This document shows positions 25,329 through 32,509 of a stretch of DNA of 64,000 nucleotides, one piece after another (position 1 is the stretch's first letter; every line of letters starts with the position of its first letter). Location of the stretch: NCBI RefSeq assembly GCF_021352225.1, contig NZ_JAAUVI010000011.1, positions 1-64,000 on the forward strand, in the 5' to 3' direction. Source of the DNA: Methylobacterium sp. C25 (GTDB lineage: Bacteria > Pseudomonadota > Alphaproteobacteria > Rhizobiales > Beijerinckiaceae). The notes below the pieces were generated by a model. That model was not told the origin of the DNA. It was given only the letters and a program-made list of their open reading frames with translations, and did no database searches. A program made the position numbers and the translations under genes.

Positions 25329-28208
25329 TCAGAGCGTCCTGCGGATCTCTTCGACCCGATAACACTCGATCTGATCGCCGGCGCGCATGTCCTGGAAGTT
25401 CTCGAAAGACATACCGCACTCGTAGCCGGAGCCGACCTCCTTGGCGTCGTCCTTGAGGCGCTTCAGCTGCGAGAGCTTGCCGTCGTAGATCACGACGCTG
25501 TCGCGGATCAGGCGAATATGGGCGCCGCGCTGGACCATGCCGTCCGTGACGCGGCAACCGGCGATCTTGCCGACCTTCGACACGTCGAAGATCTGCAGGA
25601 TCTGAGCCTCGCCGAGCTTCTCCTCGCGGAGGGTCGGCGGCAGCATGCCCGACAGCGTGTCTTTGATGTCGTCCACGAGGTCGTAGATGATGCTGTAGTA
25701 GCGGATCTCGGCCTGCGAGCGCTCGGCGGCCTCGCGGGCCTCCTTGTGGGCGCGAACGTTGAAGCCGATGACCACGGCCTTCGAGGCGTCGGCCAGGGTA
25801 ATGTCGGACTCGGTGATGCCGCCGACGCCTGCATGCAGGATGCGAGCAGAGACCTCGTCGTTGCCGATCTTACCGAGCGCGCCGACAATTGCCTCGACCG
25901 AGCCCTGCACGTCGCCCTTGATGACGACCGGCAGCTCCCGGCGGCCGATGCCTTCCTTGGCCTCGCGCATCATGTCGACGAGCGAGCGGTTGGCACCGCC
26001 GGTGCGGGCCGTCATGCGGTCGCGCTTGATCCTGGCGCGGTACTCCGCGACCTCGCGGGCGCGGGCCTCGTTCGGAACCACGACGACGCGCTCGCCGGCA
26101 TCCGGCGTGCCGTTGAAGCCAAGCACCTCGACGGGGACCGACGGCCCCGCATACGGGATGTGGGCACCCTTGTCGTCGATGAGAGCGCGCACGCGACCCC
26201 ATTCGGCACCGGCCACGACGATGTCGCCGGTGAACAACGTGCCGCGCTGCACGAGCACGGTGGCGACCGGGCCGCGGCCACGGTCGAGCTGAGCCTCGAT
26301 CACGGTGCCTTCGCCGTCGCGCTGCTCGTTGGCGCGCAGGTTCATGATCTCGGCCTGGAGCTGCAGGCCCTCGAGAAGTTCGGGAAGGCCGTCGCCGGTC
26401 TTGGCCGAGACCTCGAATTCCAGCGTCTCGCCGCCCATCGACTCGACCTGGATGTCGTGCTGCAGCAGCTCGGTGCGGACCCGTTGCGGGTTCGCATCCG
26501 CCTTGTCGATCTTGTTGATCGCGATGATCAGCGGGACGCCTGCCGCCTTGGCATGCGCGATCGCCTCGACCGTCTGGGGCATGACGCCGTCATCGGCCGC
26601 CACCACGAGCACGACGATGTCCGTCACCTTGGCGCCGCGGGCGCGCATGGAGGTGAAGGCCGCGTGGCCCGGGGTGTCGATGAAGGTCAGGAGGTCGCCC
26701 GAGGGCGCCGCGACCTGGTAGGCACCGATATGCTGGGTGATGCCACCGGCCTCGCCCTCCACGACGTTCGCCTTGCGGATCGCGTCGAGCAGCGAGGTCT
26801 TGCCGTGGTCAACGTGGCCCATGATGGTCACGACCGGCGGACGCGGCTCCAGATCCTCCTCGAGATCCGGCTCCTCCGAGCTGAGACCTTCCTCGACGTC
26901 GGATTCGGCGACGCGCTTGACGGTGTGGCCCATCTCCTCGGCGATGAGCTGCGCGGAATCCGAGTCGATCACGTCGGTGATCTTGTGGATCTCGCCCTGC
27001 TTCATCAGCAGACGGATCACGTCCACGGCCCGCTCCGACATGCGGTTGGCGAGTTCCTGGATGGTGATCGTCTCGGGGATGATCACCTCGCGGGCAATCT
27101 TCTCCTTCGGCTCATCGTGCCGATGGCCGCTCATGCGCTGCTGGCGACGGCGGAACGAGGCGACGGAACGGGTGCGCTCCTCCTCGCCCGAGGTCGCGTT
27201 GGCGATGGTCAGGCGGCCGCGGTTGCGGTCGCCACCCGGCGACTTCGGAGTCTTGGGCGGCGTGATGATCTTGAGCGGCATGCCGGGACGGCGGATTACC
27301 CGCTTGGTCTCGGGCTCCTCCTCGGCGGCCGTGGCTCCCGAACGGGCCGGACGGGTCACGGTGACGCCGTCGGTCTGGCGCGCCGTCGTCGGCGTGGCCG
27401 AGCGCTCGGGCTCGGGCGCCGGTGCCGGGCGGGCCATGAAATTGAGGTCGCGCGGCTTGCGCACCTCGGCCGTGATCGTACGGCGCGGCTCGGCGGGAGC
27501 TGCAGGGGTCACCGGCGGCCGTGGCGCCACGGGGCGCGCCGTCGCGGCTGCAGCTGCGGCCGGACGCGCCGGCGTAGCGGCGGCTGGGCGCGGAGGCGTG
27601 GCGGCGGGCGGTGCGGTGCGAGCCGGGGCCTCCTGCGCAGCCTCAGCCGGAGCCGTGCGGGCCACCTCGTCCTCGGAGCGGCGGCGCAACTCGTCGGAGG
27701 CGCGGCGGCGATGCTCGTCGTCCTGCTTGCGGCGGTCTTCCTCTTCGCGACGGCGGGCCTCGGCGGCCTCCCGCTCGCGCTGGCTGGCCTCCTCGCGCTC
27801 ACGGCGTGCCTGCCTCTCGGCATCGGCCAGCGCGCGCATCTCCTGCTCGCGCTTCTGAGACTCGGCGAGGGCGCGGTCGCGCGCCTCACGCTCGGAATCG
27901 CTCAGCGTGCGCAGCACCATGCCGGAGCCAGAGCCCGGCCGGGCAGCCTGAGGCCGTGCGGCGGGCGCGGCAGAAGCCGGGGCGGCCGGACGGGGCGGCG
28001 GCGCAGCCGGAGCCTCGCGCGTCGGCGCAGCCGGTGCGGGTGCCGCACCGATCGTGCGGCGCTTGACCGTCTCGACCAGGACCGACTTGGAGCGGCCATG
28101 GGAGAAGCTCTGGCGAACCGTGCCCTGCTCGATCGGGCGCTTCAGCGTCAGGGGCTTTGCCGGCGCCCTGTTCTGCGTCTTGTCGCCCGGTGTCTTCGTA
28201 TCGCTCAT
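25329..28208 (-). CDS. infB: Translation initiation factor IF-2
   Basis: This GTPase positions initiator tRNA on the 30S subunit and promotes subunit joining. The 959-residue protein has an N-terminal helix cluster (LTLKRPIEQGTVRQSFSHGR), a long Ala/Pro/Arg/Glu-rich linker with a charged coiled coil, an IF2-N2 domain, then the G domain. That domain has the P-loop GHVDHGKT at 464-471, DTPGHAAFT and NKIDK. Domains II-IV end with the IF2 C-terminal fold. The start overlaps the ylxR stop by 4 bases (ATGA). The N-terminal region is longer than in E. coli, as is usual in alphaproteobacteria. Confidence 0.98.
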   Translation of the reverse strand: MSDTKTPGDKTQNRAPAKPLTLKRPIEQGTVRQSFSHGRSKSVLVETVKRRTIGAAPAPAAPTREAPAAPPPRPAAPASAAPAARPQAARPGSGSGMVLRTLSDSEREARDRALAESQKREQEMRALADAERQARREREEASQREREAAEARRREEEDRRKQDDEHRRRASDELRRRSEDEVARTAPAEAAQEAPARTAPPAATPPRPAAATPARPAAAAAATARPVAPRPPVTPAAPAEPRRTITAEVRKPRDLNFMARPAPAPEPERSATPTTARQTDGVTVTRPARSGATAAEEEPETKRVIRRPGMPLKIITPPKTPKSPGGDRNRGRLTIANATSGEEERTRSVASFRRRQQRMSGHRHDEPKEKIAREVIIPETITIQELANRMSERAVDVIRLLMKQGEIHKITDVIDSDSAQLIAEEMGHTVKRVAESDVEEGLSSEEPDLEEDLEPRPPVVTIMGHVDHGKTSLLDAIRKANVVEGEAGGITQHIGAYQVAAPSGDLLTFIDTPGHAAFTSMRARGAKVTDIVVLVVAADDGVMPQTVEAIAHAKAAGVPLIIAINKIDKADANPQRVRTELLQHDIQVESMGGETLEFEVSAKTGDGLPELLEGLQLQAEIMNLRANEQRDGEGTVIEAQLDRGRGPVATVLVQRGTLFTGDIVVAGAEWGRVRALIDDKGAHIPYAGPSVPVEVLGFNGTPDAGERVVVVPNEARAREVAEYRARIKRDRMTARTGGANRSLVDMMREAKEGIGRRELPVVIKGDVQGSVEAIVGALGKIGNDEVSARILHAGVGGITESDITLADASKAVVIGFNVRAHKEAREAAERSQAEIRYYSIIYDLVDDIKDTLSGMLPPTLREEKLGEAQILQIFDVSKVGKIAGCRVTDGMVQRGAHIRLIRDSVVIYDGKLSQLKRLKDDAKEVGSGYECGMSFENFQDMRAGDQIECYRVEEIRRTL

Positions 28209-29002
28209 TCAGTCCCAACCCTGGGGGTTTGCATCGTCCCGTCGACCGGCAGTCCCGCGTCAACGGGCCGGTCCATCGTCTCATCGTCGTGCGGATCGGA
28301 GGCGGGTGCGCCGGCCTGAGCCGGGTGTGCCTCCGCGAACACCGTCGCCGCGCCCTCAAAAGCACGGAGCCGACGCCAACGCGCGAGACAACCGGTCGTG
28401 CCAGCCCCCGCGACGAGCGCAGCGTGTATCACATGATCCCGACCCAAGGCCATGTCCAATTCGTCTTCGGACAGGTCGTCGATGATCGGGACTACATAGG
28501 TGGAGTCGCCCTGACGTCGACGCAAGGCTTGGCCGATCTTGCGTCGGCCGTCCGCAGCTCCGTCCGAGGCATGGATCACGGCGGCTACGCCGGTGCGGCC
28601 GCCAATCTCGGCCTCGACCTTGCCGAAGCCCATGACCACACAGCCGGATTTGTTCGCCATGGCAATGGCCTGACGCAGGTCCGTGCGCAATCCCTCGGCG
28701 ATCCGATCGGCCGTGTCGGGTGCGGCGTCGGCCCGCTCGTTCTTGAATGCACGCCGAAACAGCCGCCGCTTCAGGGCGGTCTCGACGGCCTCGCGCGTGC
28801 CGCTGACCCAGGCGCCGCGGCCGGGGAGCCGGGCGCGCAGGTCAGGAACGACTTGGCCGTCGGGCGACAGAACGAAGCGGATCATCTTGCGTGGGGGCTT
28901 GGCCTCACGCGTGACGATGCAGGTGCGCTCGGCACCTTGCCGCCCCCGGTTGGGACCGGGGTCGAGCTCGACGTCCACTTCGCTGTCGATCGCCTCGACC
29001 AT
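28205..29002 (-). CDS. ylxR: YlxR/DUF448 RNA-binding protein with L7Ae-like C-terminal region
   Basis: YlxR-type proteins lie between nusA and infB in many bacteria and bind nucleic acid. The N-terminal YlxR fold reads ERTCIVTREAKPPRKMIRFVLSPDG, then LPGRGAWV (the GRGAWV signature) and KRRLFRRAF. Residues from about 100 form a ribosomal L7Ae-like alpha/beta domain (LRQAIAMANKSGCVVMGFGKVE), a fusion found in alphaproteobacteria. The last 90 residues are not recognised. 265 residues, translationally coupled to infB. Some YlxR proteins have been linked to RNase P or transcription control; that role is not tested here. Confidence 0.9.
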   Translation of the reverse strand: MVEAIDSEVDVELDPGPNRGRQGAERTCIVTREAKPPRKMIRFVLSPDGQVVPDLRARLPGRGAWVSGTREAVETALKRRLFRRAFKNERADAAPDTADRIAEGLRTDLRQAIAMANKSGCVVMGFGKVEAEIGGRTGVAAVIHASDGAADGRRKIGQALRRRQGDSTYVVPIIDDLSEDELDMALGRDHVIHAALVAGAGTTGCLARWRRLRAFEGAATVFAEAHPAQAGAPASDPHDDETMDRPVDAGLPVDGTMQTPRVGTE

Positions 29003-29021
29003 CTTGGTTCGGCATCCCTCC

Positions 29022-30644
29022 TCAGGCGGCCGGCTGCGGCTCGGCGGCTTGCTCGGCCTCCTCGCCTTCGACCGCCTCGGCTTCCGGCTCCGGCAGCGCC
29101 TCGATCCAGCCTGCCTTAAGGCGGGCGGCCATGATCAGGGCCTCGGCCTCGGTGCGGGACAGCTCGAACCCGTCGAGGAAGCCGGCATGGCGAACGGCCT
29201 CGGGGCCACGGCCCTCGGTGTAACCGACGAGGTCGTCGGTGGCGCAGCCAGCGAGATCCTCGACGTTCTTCACCTCGTTCTCGCCGAGCGCCACCATCAT
29301 CGGCGTGGTGATGCCCTCGATCTCGCGAAGCTCGTCCTCGACGCCGAGCTCGACGCGGCGCGCATCGTGCTCCGCCTCGATGCGGGCGAGGTAATCCTGG
29401 GCGCGGGCCTGGATCTCGTTGCCGGTTTCCTCGTCGAGGCCCTGGATGTTGGCGAGCTCGGACGGCTCGACATAGGCGACTTCCTCGACGTTGCGGAAGC
29501 CTTCCGCCGCGAGCAGCTGGCCGACGGTCTCGTCGACGTCGAGTGCCTCCATGAAGACCTGCGTGCGCTCGGCGAATTCCTTCTGACGGCGCTCGGATTC
29601 CTCGGCCTCGGTCATGATGTCGATGTCCCAGCCGGTGAGCTGGGAGGCGAGGCGCACGTTCTGGCCGCGGCGGCCGATGGCCAGCGAGAGCTGGTCGTCC
29701 GGCACCACAACCTCGATGCGGTCGGCCTCCTCGTCGAGCACCACCTTCACGACCTCGGCCGGCTGCAGTGCGTTGACGATGAAGGTGGCCTGATCGACCG
29801 ACCACGGGATGATGTCGATCTTCTCGCCCTGGAGCTCGCCGACGACGGCCTGCACGCGGGAGCCGCGCATACCGACGCAGGCGCCGACCGGATCGATGGA
29901 GCCGTCGTTGGAGATCACCGCGATCTTGGCGCGCGAGCCCGGATCGCGGGCCACCGCCTTCACCTCGACGATGCCGTCGTAGATCTCCGGCACTTCCTGG
30001 CCGAAGAGCTTGGCCATGAATTGCGGATGCGAGCGCGACAGGAAGATCTGCGGCCCGCGAACTTCCGAGCGCACGTCGAACAGGTAGGAGCGGATGCGGT
30101 CCCCCGGCCGGAACGTCTCGCGAGGAATCATCTCGTCGCGGCGCACGATGCCCTCGCCACGGCCGAGATCGACGATGACGTTGCCGTACTCGACCCGCTT
30201 GACGGTGCCGTTGAGGATCTCGCCGATGCGGTCCTTGTACTCCTCGTACTGGCGGGCGCGCTCGGCGTCGCGCACCTTCTGCACGATGACCTGCTTGGCC
30301 GACTGGGCGGCGACGCGGCCGAAATCGAAGGGCGGCAGGGTGTCGGAGATGACGTCGCCGACCTGGGCGGCCGGGTTGTAGCGCTTGGCCTGGTCGACGG
30401 TCAGCTCACGGGCGTCGTTCTCGACCTCCTCCACCACGAGCAGGTGGCGCGACAGACGCAGAGCGCCGGTCTTGGAATCGATTTCGGCATGAACGTCGGT
30501 CTCGGCTCCGTAACGGGAGCGCGCGGCCTTGGCGATCGCCTCCTCCATCGCCTCGATGACGATGACGCGGTCGATCACCTTCTCGCGGGCGACGGCCTCG
30601 GCGATTTGAAGGAGTTCAAGCCGGTTGGCGCTGACGACGGACAT
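29022..30644 (-). CDS. nusA: Transcription termination/antitermination factor NusA
   Basis: NusA binds RNA polymerase and modulates pausing, termination and antitermination. The N-terminal domain starts MSVVSANRLELLQIAEAVAREK. An S1 domain (ILNGTVKRVEYGNVIVDLGRGEGIV) follows, then two KH domains (SRSHPQFMAKLFGQEVPEIYDG; LSLAIGRRGQNVRLASQLTG). Two acidic C-terminal repeats with helix-hairpin-helix character (DVDETVGQLLAAEGF; VKNVEDLAGCATDDLVGY) complete it. 540 residues. It lies 19 bases upstream of ylxR and 62 downstream of rimP, the standard order. Confidence 0.97.
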   Translation of the reverse strand: MSVVSANRLELLQIAEAVAREKVIDRVIVIEAMEEAIAKAARSRYGAETDVHAEIDSKTGALRLSRHLLVVEEVENDARELTVDQAKRYNPAAQVGDVISDTLPPFDFGRVAAQSAKQVIVQKVRDAERARQYEEYKDRIGEILNGTVKRVEYGNVIVDLGRGEGIVRRDEMIPRETFRPGDRIRSYLFDVRSEVRGPQIFLSRSHPQFMAKLFGQEVPEIYDGIVEVKAVARDPGSRAKIAVISNDGSIDPVGACVGMRGSRVQAVVGELQGEKIDIIPWSVDQATFIVNALQPAEVVKVVLDEEADRIEVVVPDDQLSLAIGRRGQNVRLASQLTGWDIDIMTEAEESERRQKEFAERTQVFMEALDVDETVGQLLAAEGFRNVEEVAYVEPSELANIQGLDEETGNEIQARAQDYLARIEAEHDARRVELGVEDELREIEGITTPMMVALGENEVKNVEDLAGCATDDLVGYTEGRGPEAVRHAGFLDGFELSRTEAEALIMAARLKAGWIEALPEPEAEAVEGEEAEQAAEPQPAA

Positions 30645-30706
30645 GGTGGCGGTCCTTCTCTCGGTCGGTCACGTGTTCGCCGCGCTCGCGCGGCGTCATC
30701 AAAGGG

Positions 30707-31438
30707 TCAGTGGAGGCTGTCGCGGTTCTTGAGCCGGACGGCCTTGGTGATCGCGGGTTTGGCGCCGTCGGGCTTCGGCTTGGGAGCCTTGACGGGCTTG
30801 GTCTTCTTCTGGCGCACGGGCTTGTGCGGTACCTTGCGGACCGGCTCCTCAGTCTCGCCGTCGTGATCATCATCCTCGTCGTCCAGGGGCGGCGCGCCGT
30901 CGCGCCGCAGGGATTCACGGATCAACTCGTCCGTGAGGATGAGATGCGCCTCGGCGAGATCGCGCAGCGGCAGGGCGATCTCGCTCGGCAGGCCGGCCTT
31001 CACGTCGGGCAGATGGATCGGCACGGTGGCGCCGTCGGCGCTCGGGACGCCGATGATCCCGCGAAAACGCTTGCGGCCGTCGAGCGGTACGGCGAGCTCG
31101 ACCTTCGCCTCGTAGCCGGCCCAGCGCTCGAAATCCGAGACGCGCACCAGCGGCCTGTCGATGCCCGGCGAGGAGAGCTCGAGGTAGTAGGCGCCGCCCA
31201 CCGGGTCGTCGAGGTCGAGGAGCGGCGAGATCGCACGGCTCACCGTCTCGCAATCATCGACGCTCATGGTGCCGTCGGGCCGTTCGGCCATGATCTGCAC
31301 GGTGCAGCCATTCGTGGGGGTGACCTTCACCCGCACGAGACGGAAGCCCAGCCCCTCGATCGAGGCCTCGATCACACGTGCCACCTTCGCGGCGACGCCG
31401 TGCTCGACCACCAACCGCTTCTCGGAAGCGTCCGCCAT
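30707..31438 (-). CDS. rimP: Ribosome maturation factor RimP
   Basis: RimP assists early 30S assembly. The N-terminal domain reads RLVVEHGVAAKVARVIEASIEGLGFRLVRV in pieces. CTVQIMAERPDGTMSVDDCETVSRAISPLLD and YYLELSSPGIDRPLVR (the SSPGIDRPL signature) follow, then the SH3-like C-terminal domain and a basic Lys/Pro-rich tail (KPVRQKKTKPVKAPKPKPDG). ATG 31438 is used because the reading frame upstream passes through a terminator-type hairpin. 243 residues, longer than E. coli RimP because of the tail. It is first in the rimP-nusA-ylxR-infB operon. Confidence 0.95.
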   Translation of the reverse strand: MADASEKRLVVEHGVAAKVARVIEASIEGLGFRLVRVKVTPTNGCTVQIMAERPDGTMSVDDCETVSRAISPLLDLDDPVGGAYYLELSSPGIDRPLVRVSDFERWAGYEAKVELAVPLDGRKRFRGIIGVPSADGATVPIHLPDVKAGLPSEIALPLRDLAEAHLILTDELIRESLRRDGAPPLDDEDDDHDGETEEPVRKVPHKPVRQKKTKPVKAPKPKPDGAKPAITKAVRLKNRDSLH

Positions 31439-31891
31439 GCCCTGCCCGATAGACCTGAACTCGTGAAGAGGGTTCGATCCCGGTCGTGCGTCAGGCGGGT
31501 GCGTTACGGAATAAAAAAAGAGCGGGTCCTTTGGGACCCACTCCCGTACCGCAGCCTGACACTGCAACCAGAATGTTGGTGCTGACGTAGCGCCAGACGC
31601 GTCGAATATCAAGGCATCTCGGTGACGACGATCGGTGCCCGGACGCTCAACGTCGCGGCCGTCCTGTTGGCTGGCTCGTCATGCGTGATCGTCTATTCGC
31701 ACGTCCAGTTAATCCAAGGCGCCGTTGCTCAAAATATATTCAAAATACAGCCGATTGTGCAGATGCTTTAATCCGACTTACGGTGTGTGTCTGCGCACAT
31801 ATCGCCGTATAGTCTGTCATATAAAAGTAATACTCAAATAAAAAGTCGGAGCGCCAACCGATTTTAATCCAGATTTCACGAGGAGAAATTC
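31439..31891. promoter_or_regulatory. Divergent region upstream of rimP and a small secreted protein gene
   Basis: This 453-bp gap has two parts. The rimP-proximal part carries an intrinsic-terminator-like hairpin on the minus strand (listed separately), implying a leader transcript. The part at about 31690-31875 is markedly AT-rich for this genome (AAAATATATTC, CATATAAAAG, CAAATAAAAAG) and ends in a strong ribosome site, ACGAGGAGAAATTC, before the 31892 start. Promoters for both directions should be here; exact -35/-10 pairs could not be fixed. Confidence 0.5.
31512..31543 (-). terminator. Terminator-like hairpin in rimP leader (possible attenuator)
   Basis: On the minus strand a 10-bp stem GAGTGGGTCC / GGACCCGCTC (one G-U pair) with loop CAAA is followed directly by TTTTTTTA. 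This is a canonical intrinsic terminator. It sits about 75 bases upstream of the rimP ATG with no gene before it on that strand, so it may attenuate the operon or end a short leader RNA. Confidence 0.75.
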
Positions 31892-32149
31892 ATGAGAGTG
31901 CAATTGACCGCCATTTGTGCTGCGGTGATACTGGTGAGTGTGTCTGCCCCATCAGCGATGGCTTTCGGCTTCAACGACTACTTCTCGCAGCCCTCGGCAC
32001 GGAAGGCGGACAAGCGGTCCTATCTCGGGGTTCACGACGGACCCCACTACGAGCGCTGTCGCAGGAGTTCGGCAGCGGAAGGCAATGCCAATCAGCAGAC
32101 GAGGCCGGTCAAACAATACGGCCAGACCTCCGGCGGCCCGCTCTGCTGA
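31892..32149 (+). CDS. Small exported protein of unknown function
   Basis: I do not recognise this family. The 85-residue product has a clear Sec signal peptide (MRVQLTAICAAVILVSVSAP, then SAMA before AFGF). A mature part of about 60 polar residues follows (RKADKRSYLGVHDGPHYERC), with two cysteines, one in ERCRRS and one at the very C-terminus (GGPLC); these could form a disulfide. A near-ideal ribosome site (GAGGAG) and an AT-rich upstream promoter-like region support expression. Probably periplasmic or secreted. Confidence 0.7.
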   Translation: MRVQLTAICAAVILVSVSAPSAMAFGFNDYFSQPSARKADKRSYLGVHDGPHYERCRRSSAAEGNANQQTRPVKQYGQTSGGPLC

Positions 32150-32159
32150 GACGCGCCGC

Positions 32160-32393
32160 ATGTCAGATCATGAGATGGACGAGAGGCCCTGGACCCCCAC
32201 TCAGGCCCAGTGCCGCGAAATCCGGGCGGTCGCAGCAGGCAAGGCCGCGCCGCGAAACTTCAACGCTGCACGCGTGCGCGAGGAACTCTGCCGCCGGGGT
32301 ATGCTCCGCCGTGAAGGCTCCGACCCGAACCGTCACATGCTGACGGAGCGCGGCCGTCTGGCGGCCGATATTCTGGTGGTGCCGGACGACTAG
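32160..32393 (+). CDS. Small hypothetical protein, possibly helix-turn-helix-like
   Basis: The function is unknown. The 77-residue reading frame starts at ATG 32160, 10 bases after the secreted protein stop, suggesting co-transcription. The region NFNAARVREELCRRGMLRRE and then RHMLTERGRLAADILVV has the helix-helix-wing look of small winged-helix folds, but no family assignment is justified. It has no signal peptide or membrane segment. Coding potential rests on position, the ATG, and codon bias like that of neighbours, so it remains tentative. Confidence 0.5.
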   Translation: MSDHEMDERPWTPTQAQCREIRAVAAGKAAPRNFNAARVREELCRRGMLRREGSDPNRHMLTERGRLAADILVVPDD

Positions 32394-32509
32394 CAGGTGT
32401 TGCACGGCCAAGCGTAGCCTTGCGGGCCGTCGCGACCTACCATGCCCTTCGACCGGCGGTGCATCTTTGGCTCTGCCGGCATTGGCTGAAGGGTCGACGT
32501 CACCACACG

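Noticed and set aside
25305..28319. 1004-residue plus-strand frame
   Set aside because: It is antisense to infB, which is certain by its motifs; the composition is that of a shadow frame.
31425..31500. tRNA suggested by GGGTTCGATCCC
   Set aside because: The surrounding bases do not pair into a T-stem or acceptor stem; the stretch lies in the rimP leader.
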